Source of the DNA: Chrysogorgia sp. JL179-B06
Lineage: Eukaryota > Cnidaria > Anthozoa > Scleralcyonacea > Chrysogorgiidae
Direction: 5' to 3'
Assembly: GCA_035772405.1 (NCBI GenBank)
Contig: JAYKKM010000224.1
Coordinates: 3,492,501 to 3,556,500, forward strand
Length of the DNA: 64,000 nt
Shown here: in pieces, positions 53,627-62,984 of the stretch
Position numbering within the stretch: the first letter of the stretch is position 1
Layout: each line of letters begins with the position of its first letter
Made by a program: the position numbers and the translations under genes
Notes under the pieces: generated by a model
What the model was told of the DNA's origin: nothing
Databases searched by the model: none
Seen by the model: the letters and a program-made list of their open reading frames with translations, nothing else

Positions 53627-54539
53627 TTTTTTTTAAAAACTTGTAATTCAGCACGATAAAAAATTCCTTTAATTTCTTCACGTTGTTCGTCTTCTAATTG
53701 ATATGTAACGGGATCGGTGATAAATACTTTTTTAATAGAAAATATCTCATTTGTCCATCGTCGAAGACTGCTTTTTTTCAAAAATATTATTTTTTACTCT
53801 CGCAAATACGTACACGAGTACCTTCACGTATCAGATCTTGAGTGGGAATAGGATAATTTAAATGATCACGTACTATTTTATTTTTTACTTTACGTATTTT
53901 TCCTTTTTTTTCTTCGCGATAAATTTCAAAAGGTGTTGCACCAGCTAATGCTTTATGTGGGGAATTATTATAACGCTTAACAATAAGGGGTAAATACTGA
54001 ATATAGTCAAATTCTCCAGTCATTGTTAAAACACGACGAACCATTGTTTTTAAAGTTCCAATTACACGTTCCACATGGGATGCTTTTATTTCTCTATTAT
54101 ACGTATGAAATACTTCAAAATTATATTTTTTACTTAATTTCGTACGTATATCTTGAAATTCTGTTCCTTCATCACTTTGAATTTTAAGAGGGGCTATTCC
54201 TTCTTCAATAAGAATACTTTCAAATTTATTTTTAACATTATTAGACGTTTTCTTTTTTATTAATTTTACCCAACAAAATCTTGAAAAAATATCAATACAC
54301 ACCAACCAATAACGATATTGATTATTATATCGGGCTAAATCTTTATTTTCAGCTAAATCAGTTTCCCATTGTTCATTATTTTTATTAACAGCATATTTCA
54401 AACGTCTATATTTTTTTTTACTACTACTATGTAATCTATAATTAGAATAATCCTCATCAGTTAATGTCTCTCCTTTTAATAATCTTGAAGCTTTTTCAAT
54501 AAAGTCAGCAGAAAATTTAGTTTTTTTCTTTTTACTCAT
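53623..54539 (-). CDS. Retroviral-type DDE integrase, C-terminus frameshifted
   Basis: Catalytic residues Asp61 (WETDLAE), Asp123 (IQSDEGTEF), Glu157 (SHVERVIGTLK); YRYWLVCIDIFSRFCW and NNSPHKALAGATPFEIY are also conserved in rve integrases. The open frame ends at 53,787 just after VRICES. A shift at an A-run there opens the C-terminal SH3/chromo-like segment (WTNEIFSIKKVF...TYQLED...GIFYRAELQ) to a stop at 53,623. It inserts the element and makes the 6-bp duplication. N-terminal zinc-binding HHCC not obvious. Confidence 0.92.
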
Positions 54540-54541
54540 TT

Positions 54542-55440
54542 CTATAATAAAGAAATAAAATTAATATAATATTCTTCAAGTTCATCAACGAGTTCTTTGT
54601 CGCGTAATATTCCCATAAAATCAACTTCTATATTTTTACAGGTTAACTCTTTATTTATAGTATCACCGTACAAACATAATGTATCTTGTATATTTTTACA
54701 ACATCTAAAACGATAATAAAAAATTTCTGAAATTACTGATGGACTTAAACGGTGACAAACCTCATCATCATCACTTTCTACTTTTATTTTCTTAATCTTT
54801 TCGTTGTCGTCGTCATCGTCGACGTCGTCGTCAAAATTGAGTGTGGGTTTCTTTTTCTTCAATACTCGTTTTTTGACGGGGGTAGGTTGGGATTTATGAC
54901 CTGTTGCATGATTATACTTTCTTAGGGCAATAATATATTCATCCAAGGAATCTTTCTTTTTTATATGAAAACTACCCCAATCATCAGACCATACGATTTC
55001 ACTTGGCGTTGTGTTGTTGTTGTTGTTGCTGGTTGTCGGTGTTGGATCATCGTCAAATTCCATTGCATCGGCTAATTCGTTATCTTGATGTTGATAACAA
55101 ATTTCCAAACCACCCCACGCATCTGTACGAACAACCAAACGGCATGTTTGCTTTTGCAATTTTCAAATTTTACCACTTCAAAAAATATCTGCACCAATTT
55201 CTCTTGAATGCTAATCTTATTAAGAACATTCAAACAATGAGGGAATATGATCATTTTTCACTTCAACAGCGCTATTGTATGTGTACTTGTCACAATCTTT
55301 TATTTGTCGGATATACTTTGGCGAGAATAGCATTACCGTTGATTTTTTTTTGTGCAATTATTTTTTGCAGACAAATCTGTATACGATTGCATTTTATAAA
55401 AATGATCATATTGTTGTCGTGCATAAAGTTCCACCATCTC
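54542..55440 (-). CDS. Hypothetical acidic protein, broken N-terminus
   Basis: Main frame 54,542-55,159: GGLEICYQHQDNELADAMEFD, poly-Asn, IVWSDDWGSFHIKKKDSLDEYI, an acidic DDDVDDDDDNEK run, then FYYRFRCCKNIQDTLCLYGD. Upstream frames on the same strand (MVELYARQQYDHF at ~55,440; RQIKDCDKYTYNSAVEVK; VQIFFEVVKFENC) suggest the gene originally began near 55,440 and has two or three frameshifts. The plus-strand 146-residue frame here is its shadow. Function unknown. It ends 2 bases before the integrase ATG. Confidence 0.5.
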
Positions 55441-55639
55441 TGAATCTGTTACCGAGTGAAGGGTAAATGATGAATCACTGTAGGGACAGTGTTTATTTTT
55501 ATACCCTCCTCACAATTAAAAAAAATTTCCATCACAAAAATTTTATTACACTAATAACATGTATAATTGATTACAACATTTGATATCGAATAAACTATTG
55601 TGTTTGCGTTGCATAACTCCTAAAATTTTACATAACTTT

Positions 55640-56110
55640 TTATGTTAGTTTTTGTGTTTTTATTTTACATTCTATTTTATTTTCTAGAAATGCGACAAGT
55701 GCTTTCCCTATTCTTCCATTTCCATCGGAAAAAGGATGAATGGTTTCAAAAATATAATAAATCAAAACTGATATATTTTTTTCTTTGATAGTTTTTTTAC
55801 GTAAAATTCATCTAAATGTTCCATATATTGTTGAATATATAAAGGATCAATCCCCTCATGAAATCCAACAAATCTTTTTTCTTGACTGTAATGTCCAGCA
55901 TTCGTTAAATGACTCATAGATATTTCATGAATAGTTTTACAACATTCACTTATTTTCCATTTTTCATTTTTTTCCATATAAAATTTTTCGAAGGGCAAAA
56001 CAAAATCTCCCACATCTCATCCAAAATTCTTTTTCATTTTCTTCGTCTTCTTCCATTCGTATAACATCATACGCAAACACTTTAAATTTTATACAATCTT
56101 TTAATTCCAT
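55640..56110 (-). CDS. Fic-domain protein (AMPylase-like), two frameshifts
   Basis: Carries the Fic motif HPFSDGNGRIGK (consensus HPFx(D/E)GNGR), at about 55,710-55,745, preceded by IYYIFETI as in Fic helices. Upstream are KRFVGFHEGIDPLYIQQYMEHLD and an N-terminal helix CCKTIHEISMSH. ATG 56,110 begins MELKDCIKFKVFAYDVIR. The frame shifts near 56,000-56,013 and again at an A-run near 55,800. About 155 residues. Fic enzymes transfer AMP or other nucleotides to host hydroxyl groups. No clear inhibitory (S/T)xxxE(G/N) helix is seen. Unusual cargo for a Polinton. Confidence 0.8.
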
Positions 56111-56115
56111 TTTTT

Positions 56116-57241
56116 CTACATACACGTTTGTTCACTAATACTTTTATAAAAATTATCCCAATTCACATTCGATTCAGTCAGTTCGTCTTCATATATGGGA
56201 TTTCTTGAAATTAAATTATAATTCAATGTTGTTTGTATATATTTTCTTATCATAGTAAATAAATCTTTTACTTCATCTTCAACCATTATTACATGTGCAA
56301 ATACTTTCTCATTATACTTAAATTCTCCCGTATGTCCCCCATAATTTTGTATTCGTGTAACATCGACAGGATGTAATAGTAGGGTATTTTCATTCAAATC
56401 ATAATTACGTTTGTTTAAAATACTTAATTTCAGGGGATCAAACTCAAAAAAATAACTTTGACGCGTACACTTTTTATACTGACATTTATCAAAGGATACT
56501 TTACCCGATTTTATATAATATATAAAATTCCAAAAATCATATCTAATATTTTTTTCAGAAAGACCTTTTTTTTGTCTATTGAGAAATCTTCCTATAGGGT
56601 TATGTTCACGACAATAAAATATAAAACATGAAGTGACCATGATAATATTTTTAGTTGAACTACAATAAACATAAGAATTGAAAATACTTGGTGCTACCAT
56701 TAACAAATAAATATTTAAAAAAAGATTTAAATCACCTTTCTCGCGCTGTATGTGCTTAAATTTGTTTACTAAACTTTCTTTTCCATAACCCAGGGTATAA
56801 GATATGTATTTTCTTTCAAACGTTAGATTTTGTAGAAAATATGTATAATGGTACTTATCTTTGGATCTTAAACATTGAAATAAATCTGAGTGGTTTTCAA
56901 GGGGTAATACAATAAATAATTATTTAAAACAATCGGGAAATGAAAAAAAACTCTTCAAGGAATATTTTCTTTGACTTGCTTGTAAATTCGGGATCATATA
57001 AGAGAAACGATCTTCTAGGATAAAATAGGATTCCATTCCACGGGTTCCTTTGATTTTTTTCATATTGACTATATAACTTACTTCGTCGTGGGGTCGAATG
57101 TTGTTTTTACATTTCATCATGGGACATGTGACATATTTTTCCACGATAATAATCAAATAATCCACATACCCAAAATAAATATCCAATTTCTCCTTGGTTA
57201 ACATATTGAAAATAAAGAACAACTCTTAAAATTGTTTCAAT
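56116..57241 (-). pseudogene. Arm-family B paralog, decayed
   Basis: Frames at 56,920-57,241 (ETILRVVLYFQYVNQGEIG, FDYYRGK) and 56,116-56,706 (CFIFYCREHNPIGRFLNRQ, IQNYGGHTGEF, YIQTTLNYN) resemble the N- and C-terminal parts of the 35,785-36,804 protein (IKTILKIVYYIQHF, CCFIFFCENHNPI). Intervening frames are broken. Shows a family B gene duplicated to the other arm. Confidence 0.65.
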
Positions 57242-57384
57242 CATATTGCTGTGGATTTTGAAAAATCTCTTACTCTTTATATAGCTTTTTCAAATTCATT
57301 AAGCTAAATAAACATTAATCTAAATAAAATAAAAAACATTGTGTTTTTCTGGTTCATTCTTCAGTTGAATCTCATGCAAGCAAT

Positions 57385-57639
57385 ATGTCAACACCCAAAC
57401 AGTATGATCTTCACTATCTTAAAGAAAATTGTCGAAATCAAATATTTATTGTACGTAAATGTGAACAAATCCTAAATCCATGCTTTCCTATGAACCGATT
57501 AAATATAAATTTGGAAGTTATGGAGTATGTAAAAAATAAAAAGTTTAATTATAAACAATATATAACAACCCATGTGGCAGGAGATTGTGGTATACATAAT
57601 TTCATAGATCAAGAAGTGTATATAAATTCTTTTTTTTAA
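57385..57639 (+). CDS. Arm-family C protein (84 aa)
   Basis: MSTPKQYDLHYLKENCRNQI then FIVRKCEQILNP...; resembles the start of the proteins at 59,016, 59,525 and 60,955 (Y-x-x-x-x-L-x-x-x...FIV-x-K/D-C-x-P). Ends with AGDCGIHNFIDQEVYINSFF. Small, plus-strand, promoter likely in the AT-rich 57,240-57,380 segment. Unknown function. Confidence 0.6.
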   Translation: MSTPKQYDLHYLKENCRNQIFIVRKCEQILNPCFPMNRLNINLEVMEYVKNKKFNYKQYITTHVAGDCGIHNFIDQEVYINSFF

Positions 57640-57681
57640 AATAAAAAACGCTTTTCTCGATTTATTTTGAACTGTTTTATT

Positions 57682-58342
57682 TCAAATATTTAATTCATTA
57701 AAATTACATAATTCCCCACAACAATCTAAATATACATGTTGTTGCAACATAGATTTATCAAAATGTATTTTATTTATTAATGTTACAATATAATTTCCAT
57801 TACTGATACCATAAATCACATTAAGTAAAGATAATATATTTTCATCTTTAATAAGAACTAAATAAAGCTCTTCACCATCAAAATTTTCACAAAAATGATA
57901 ATTTACTAATCTAAATCTTGAATCCTTACATTTACCATATAAAAACGTTTTTGAATAACATGGGATATTATTTATCTCAAAACAGTCAAGGGTTGAAATT
58001 AACGTGGGTAATCTCGGTTCTCTATCAATAAATACTACATGTTTTCCCACTAACTGATCATAAAATGACATAGTCCAGCTAAAACCGGTTATTAAAAATC
58101 TATAATATCTTTTTCCACCATATCGTTTCCGAAATATAGATTGTTCATTTTTATCTTCCACATAAATGTTAAAATATTTATAATCATAATCAGCACATCT
58201 AAACTGATAGGGATGCTCTCTCCATTCCAAAAAATAAAACGTTGAATCGCGTGTTTTTTTCTATCTCAAACAAATCAGCATGTAATAAATATTGAATGTC
58301 GGGATAAAGAATTTCATCAAAATCACGCTCTCGTACAGCCAT
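57682..58342 (-). CDS. Arm-family A double-domain protein
   Basis: ATG 58,342 (MAVRERDFDEILYPDIQYLL) reads to a T-run frameshift near 58,235, then the 182-residue frame. It carries two half-repeats: RKRYGGKRYYRFLITGF...GKHVVFIDREP and CKDSRFRLVNYH...YLVLIKDENILSLLN...QQHVYLDCC, each like one family A unit. Suggests fusion or internal duplication. Confidence 0.6.
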
Positions 58343-58412
58343 TTAAATCTTTTTAAAAAAAGCGTCTTTTCTTCTATTCGTCTATTTCCACAGAAACATT
58401 CACTGTATATTT

Positions 58413-58583
58413 CTACCGTATATTTAACTTGTTTAACACCCAACGTTTAAAACTGTTTAGTCTTGAAAGTTTTAATTCATCTGGATGAATCGGACACGGG
58501 TGTTTGTTAATACATCTTCCACATGGATGTTTGTTATAATATAATCTTTCAAATCGTTCATCTGCTGTTTCTTTACGTTCCAT
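58413..58583 (-). CDS. Cys-rich miniprotein 1 (56 aa)
   Basis: MERKETADERFERLYYNKHP, CGRCINKHPCPIH, then a basic tail SRLNSFKRWVLNKLN. The CxxC...C...H could bind one zinc. Aligns with the neighbouring miniprotein 2 (DARYNRLFYSKYRCGQC), so this is a tandem duplication. Too short for usual gene finding; supported by the paralogy. Confidence 0.6.
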   Translation of the reverse strand: MERKETADERFERLYYNKHPCGRCINKHPCPIHPDELKLSRLNSFKRWVLNKLNIR

Positions 58584-58670
58584 TGTCTAACAAATATATA
58601 AACAATTATTTTTTTTTACTCTTATTTATACTGTTTCTTTTTTTTTATGGGATTTTCTTCTTAAAATCTT

Positions 58671-58847
58671 TTAACACCATATCTTCTTTAACAACCATCT
58701 CTTTAATCTACAACAACGTTTTTGTTTTGGATCTTTCCGCGGTATATAATTCGCACACACTTCCCCACACATATTTCCGTTAAGACATTGTCCACAGCGA
58801 TATTTTGAATAGAATAATCTATTATATCGTGCATCCACGGTTTCCAT
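58671..58847 (-). CDS. Cys-rich miniprotein 2 (58 aa)
   Basis: METVDARYNRLFYSKYRCGQ, CLNGNMCGEVC, then KQKRCCRLKRWLLKK. Same layout as miniprotein 1 (C-x2-C...C, basic Trp-containing tail RLKRWLLKK versus SFKRWVLNK). Possible zinc-binding regulator. Confidence 0.6.
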   Translation of the reverse strand: METVDARYNRLFYSKYRCGQCLNGNMCGEVCANYIPRKDPKQKRCCRLKRWLLKKIWC

Positions 58848-59015
58848 GATATTTTTGTAAAAACCATTGTATTACATTTTTATTTATATCCTACTAAATT
58901 TTCTTTTTTATTTTAGAATATCTGTCTTTTTTAATTTTGATTTTTCTTTTTATATTTTTTTTTATAAAAAATTATATATAAACGCGTTACCCACCATGTT
59001 AAACGTTATTTGTGA

Positions 59016-59446
59016 ATGATGTCGAATTCACATGTACGCTATCGTGATTGTGATGAACATACCGGTAGACGTTATCAAAGAATAATTGCTGATGCCTTTA
59101 ACCCGTACAAAATTGAAGATGAAAGTAACTATTATCCAATGTCATTTTCTAACCAAAGAATTACACCACTTTACCTATGTTGTAAAGAAATGTCAACCAA
59201 CGGTATTATGCGAATGTATTGAAGATATACCCTATGAAGATATACCCTCAACGCCTCAAAACATATTACCTAGCTCTGGCAGTTAAAAAGAAACATGAAT
59301 ATGAAAATGATGAATGGAATTGTTCATGTCTGGGTGAAAACATAACAACAATTGTTGACTATGATGCTTCTGATCTTTTACAAAAAGAAATTAAACTAAT
59401 AATAGATTCTAATAATTTCATGAAAGCTGTAGCATATACTCAATAA
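59016..59446 (+). pseudogene. Arm-family C protein, frameshifted
   Basis: Starts MMSNSHVRYRDCDEHTGRRY; frames 59,016-59,222, 59,086-59,286 and 59,219-59,446 share the pattern of family C (YYPMSFLTKELHHFTYVVKK, then ...ASDLLQKEIKLIIDSNNF at the end). At least two frame breaks. A tandem copy of GAAGATATACCCTA at 59,221-59,249 marks one of them. Confidence 0.55.
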
Positions 59447-59524
59447 AAACTTTTTTTTAAAAAAATTCGTGTTTTTTATTTATATATAAGATTACATATT
59501 TGATTTAATCATAGTGATAACAAG

Positions 59525-59866
59525 ATGAATCAAGAACAAGATCTCGTGACCTGTGTCAATTATAGGGGTGTAGCATATTATGACGATACTCCTCGTTATT
59601 ATTCATGTCATTTTCTTCAAAAACATTTTCCTAACTATACATATTTGGTAGAGGATTGTAAACCTGCTATACTATGTAAAGAATGTAATCCTCCATTTTG
59701 TTCTCCACCTCAAGTCTACGAACTAACTCTGAAAATTCAGGGATTACTTGAAGAGAAGGGATTAACCCTAAAAACAATTCTTGAAACTAAAAGTGATCAT
59801 CTCGTGTATAAAACAATTAAACTAATAAATGGTAACTCAATAATTCCACAACAAATTAATTTGTAA
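59525..59866 (+). CDS. Arm-family C protein (113 aa), intact copy
   Basis: MNQEQDLVTCVNYRGVAYYD, then YYSCHFLQKHFPNYTYLVED, CKPAILCKECNPPF, and the C-terminal LETKSDHLVYKTIKLINGNS. This is the reference member of the family: the same blocks occur broken at 59,016 and 60,955. Two Cys pairs may bind metal. A TATATATAAG box lies ~45 bases upstream (59,480). Unknown function. Confidence 0.7.
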   Translation: MNQEQDLVTCVNYRGVAYYDDTPRYYSCHFLQKHFPNYTYLVEDCKPAILCKECNPPFCSPPQVYELTLKIQGLLEEKGLTLKTILETKSDHLVYKTIKLINGNSIIPQQINL

Positions 59867-59950
59867 ACATATTTTTCTTGTATTAAAATTTTTACACAAA
59901 AATAAATAACTCGATATTCTGTTTCTAAAAGGTTTTTTATTTTAAAAACA

Positions 59951-60319
59951 TTACAAAGATAAATATATTTGTTTCCCTCTACCCCTATGGTTAATGAAAT
60001 TGTAGGGTTTAATGTTTAATATAGGTGTTTGAGTTTTTGCTAATTTTACATTATCATTATTAATATTTATATATTTTCCCTTCAATGATGATAAGAGGTT
60101 CTGTAAATTTTCCTCCGGAACTCCAAACGCGTCTACTATCATCAATTTGAAATATCGAGGTCCTTGCCAATCTTTCAGATATAAATAATATCCATATCTT
60201 AACAACGAGGGAATCACAGGTTCATAATTTACTAATTGTATGGGTTGAGCACGATAATAAAATGTAAGATAAGCATGAGATTCACATTCTCGAAAATCAA
60301 TCATTGAACGCAACCACAT
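59951..60319 (-). CDS. Arm hypothetical protein (122 aa), family A-like
   Basis: MWLRSMIDFRECESHAYLTF, then a YGYYLYLKDWQGPRYFKLMI and VDAFGVPEENLQNLLSSLKG segment, similar in order to the family A tail (strand, then D-x-x-LNxLxxxxG). Lies tail-to-tail with the 59,525 gene. Unknown function. Confidence 0.6.
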   Translation of the reverse strand: MWLRSMIDFRECESHAYLTFYYRAQPIQLVNYEPVIPSLLRYGYYLYLKDWQGPRYFKLMIVDAFGVPEENLQNLLSSLKGKYININNDNVKLAKTQTPILNIKPYNFINHRGRGKQIYLSL

Positions 60320-60431
60320 GTTTTGAAAAAATATATTTGATATCCTGTTTTATATAGTTTTGCAAAAAATCTATAAAAGTAGGTTGTCAAACTATAACAT
60401 TTTCACAAAACGTTCAAAAAATATTGTCAAG

Positions 60432-60635
60432 ATGGTCTATTGCAGTTTCTGTTGTTGTGAAGTGAATTCCTTCTATCATTTTTTCATGCATTACAGATGT
60501 AAAGAATGCTTTGTAAACCATCATTATTGTTATCCTTGTAAACAGAATTACTCACGACTTATCTATAGTAGAATAGTTGATCTATGTGAATGTGATGATA
60601 GAATACAAAGATGGAAAAAAACTTATTTGGATTAA
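60432..60635 (+). CDS. Cys/His-rich protein (67 aa)
   Basis: From ATG 60,432: MVYCSFCCCEVNSFYHFFMH, YRCKECFVNHHYCYPCKQNY and VDLCECDDRIQRWKK. Several CxxC pairs and His residues indicate a zinc-binding fold (RING- or TAZ-like spacing cannot be decided by eye). An upstream ATG at 60,360 is less likely, since the added residues are basic and AT-biased. Confidence 0.6.
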   Translation: MVYCSFCCCEVNSFYHFFMHYRCKECFVNHHYCYPCKQNYSRLIYSRIVDLCECDDRIQRWKKTYLD

Positions 60636-60648
60636 TAAAATTTTTTTT

Positions 60649-60798
60649 CTACCATTTCCAAAATTCATAAAACTTATGATTATAATTCGGATGATCTTTT
60701 TTCCCTCCTCCTTTTTGAATTTTTTTAGAACGTCGTCGTTTTCGTATTCGTTTTTTTATTTTCGCTTTTTTTATACATCTCCTACTCCTACACTTCAT
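60649..60798 (-). CDS. Small basic KGG protein (49 aa)
   Basis: MKCRSRRCIKKAKIKKRIRK, then RRRSKKIQKGGGKK and a YNHKFYEFWKW tail. Shares the (K/R)-KIQKGG signature with 51,650-51,811, suggesting a further virion-core-like basic protein or paralog in the right arm. Converges on the Cys/His-rich gene. Confidence 0.55.
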   Translation of the reverse strand: MKCRSRRCIKKAKIKKRIRKRRRSKKIQKGGGKKDHPNYNHKFYEFWKW

Positions 60799-60954
60799 TT
60801 TTTTATGTTAACTGAAGTACGACAAGCAATGCAATATAAAAAAAAAAGAAAAAACCGTCTATTTATACTGTTCTGTTTTTTGATTTTTTTTTAATATCTT
60901 TTTCTGAGACACATATAAGACTAAACTAAAAAAAACTTTATCATTACTGAAACA

Positions 60955-61310
60955 ATGTCCGTATTACGTTATATTAGTATATGTAGGAAAAGTATAACTT
61001 TTTTGACAGCTCCACAGATACTGTTCAGTGCTATTTATCATGTGAATCTCTTCTTAAAGAATATCCTGAATATATATATTTTGTAGAGGATTGCAAACCT
61101 GTTACAATAATTGAAACAAAACAATGTTCTGTAAAAAAAATTAATGGTGTGGAACAACACCCGTATGAAGTAACCCTGAAGGTTATCCATCATGGAGAAT
61201 CTGGAAAAACACTAAAAATATTATCAGAGGACGATGTTCCTCATCTTTTACATAAAAATGTTAAGTTTATAAAAAATGACCAAGACATAATAATTCCTTC
61301 TCTTGTATAA
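60955..61310 (+). pseudogene. Arm-family C protein, frameshifted
   Basis: ATG 60,955 opens briefly. A second frame from about 61,000 carries SCESLLKEYPEYIYFVEDCK and PVTIIETKQC, then LLHKNVKFIKNDQDIIIPS to a stop at 61,310, aligning with the 59,525 protein. One frameshift near 60,990-61,010. Confidence 0.6.
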
Positions 61311-61356
61311 ATTTATTTAATAAAACATGTTATTTTTTATACATGAATTTCTTTCT

Positions 61357-61794
61357 TTACTCTAAAAGTTTTTTTCTTTTTTGTCGATGCTGGCTCTTAT
61401 AATAAGCTAATTTATAGATTCTTTCACTATCCCATAATTTTCCCATTTTACCCTGACGTTTTCCATATCGATATAACGTGGACGGATCATATAGTCTACC
61501 TTTAAAATGGTAGAAATCATCAGCATAAGAACGAAGGATTTCTCCTCCATATGGAAGCCAATCAAAAATATCACCTCTTGCTTCTTTGAGATAAGCAACC
61601 CCTTGAAGAAATCCAATTTCTTTATCTTTTACAATTTCACGACTACATTCAAAAAACGATATTTCATTTAATTTAAGACAATTCTGTGGAGTGTGAATTA
61701 ATTTCGCTGCCTCTATCATTTTTTCAGCATTTTCTTGATTACGCATTTGAAATGACCAAATCTTTCGCGACGGTATATACCCCATCTTCAACAA
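61357..61794 (-). CDS. Hypothetical protein (145 aa)
   Basis: Intact from ATG 61,794 (MLKMGYIPSRKIWSFQMRNQ), helical middle AEKMIEAAKLIHTPQN, then GVAYLKEARGDIFDWLPYGG and a Tyr/Lys-rich end. Not related to the other arm families as far as I can see. Confidence 0.6.
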   Translation of the reverse strand: MLKMGYIPSRKIWSFQMRNQENAEKMIEAAKLIHTPQNCLKLNEISFFECSREIVKDKEIGFLQGVAYLKEARGDIFDWLPYGGEILRSYADDFYHFKGRLYDPSTLYRYGKRQGKMGKLWDSERIYKLAYYKSQHRQKRKKLLE

Positions 61795-61951
61795 AATAAC
61801 TGACCATTTTTTTTATGATATCGTTTTTTATACCCTAGGTTTTGTAGAAATTAAATAAAAATTTTCTCAAAAAACTTTCATATAAATAAGCTGAAACTTT
61901 TCTTTTTCATTTATACGTAATTGTCCCCCTACAAACTTAGTTTAAGAAAAA

Positions 61952-62463
61952 ATGGCTACGAAAGAAGAAATAACGAATGAAGCTTCCTATGGAGAACCCC
62001 TGAATGGTTCCCCTCTCATATGGGATTACAACGATAAAGGAGAAGGATACGCGTACGGTGTACGTGTACGGGATACGGATACGTATACGTCGAAAGTGTT
62101 TAATTTCGAAGACTTTAAACCCGTCAAACCTATTCAGGATAATGGTGATTCTGATAGTGATGATAGTTTGAAAGCATTTTTGGGGATTGACGATGTAAAG
62201 GAGGAACAAGTATTTAATAGAAACAACATTAAAAAAAAGTATATACCCGTTGTGATATTAATAGTCTTCGACAGAATTTTCCAAATCAAAAATATATTTT
62301 ACAACACTGTATATACTTTCCCTCGGGTAATCTATCCAGGTATAAATTATATTTAGAAGTGGTAGATGAGGGAATTCTTTGTCAGCATAAATATCTAACA
62401 ACAATTATGATAACTGATGATTCCATACTTAGTTCCATTAATAAAGAAATGTATTTAGATTAA
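61952..62463 (+). CDS. Right-arm acidic protein, counterpart of the left spliced gene
   Basis: ATG 61,952: MATKEEITNEASYGEPLNGS, GEGYAYGVRVRDTDTYTSKV, FNFEDFKPVKPIQDN, then a DSDSDDSLKAFLG acidic patch. The ORF stops at 62,356. Another frame to 62,463 has LEVVDEGILCQHKYLTTIMI and DDSILSSINKEMY, like a family A end, so either a second broken gene or a fusion. The middle recalls the 31,646-32,078 product (WAFRV...DEYEPRVPEE) at the mirror position of the left arm. Confidence 0.55.
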
Positions 62464-62594
62464 ATAAAAACAATAAAAAGATTTGTTTTTTCAAAAAAAA
62501 GTTATTGTGTGTTAAAGTACATTTTATTTTTTTTAAAAAATATACTATTTGAAAAACACCAAATATCCTTCGATCATCTTGTTGTTTTTTTTTT

Positions 62595-62909
62595 TCAAAC
62601 GTTCGTGGAGATATTTCGTAATGTAAAAGTTGAATCAAAATATACTTGTTCTTGCAAATTGATTGCGGTATTTCGATCAACTATTGCAAGCAAATAATTT
62701 GAAGATACGCCCAGTTCCGTATTGAGATATGATTCTGGATTGAGATCTTTTACTATTAACGCTCGACGATTCGGACCAAAATGAATAAAATCCTCTTTCA
62801 TATAAACCACAGCATAAAGCTTAGAATCCTTGCAATCACGACATAAATCAGCATCCTTATATATTTTAATATGTAAAAGATTTATTACTTCTTCCTCTGA
62901 TTCTGCCAT
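62595..62909 (-). CDS. Arm-family A protein (104 aa)
   Basis: Preferred start MAESEEEVINLLHIKIYKDA (62,909). Shares CKDSKLYAVVYM, NRRALIVKDLNPESYLNTEL and the QVYFDSTF end with 32,822-33,145. The two copies sit beside the left and right terminal repeats. As one is read outward on the left and the other inward from the right, they are not simply the terminal repeat itself. Confidence 0.7.
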   Translation of the reverse strand: MAESEEEVINLLHIKIYKDADLCRDCKDSKLYAVVYMKEDFIHFGPNRRALIVKDLNPESYLNTELGVSSNYLLAIVDRNTAINLQEQVYFDSTFTLRNISTNV

Positions 62910-62984
62910 GATTTTAATCATGATTTTTATAATATCAGTTTTTATACTTTTTTTTTGGGATATATTTCATCTATTTAAAAACAC

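Noticed and set aside
55003..55443. Plus-strand 146-residue Cys-rich frame
   Set aside because: Opposite strand of the poly-Asn/acidic gene; composition explained by it, no upstream signals.
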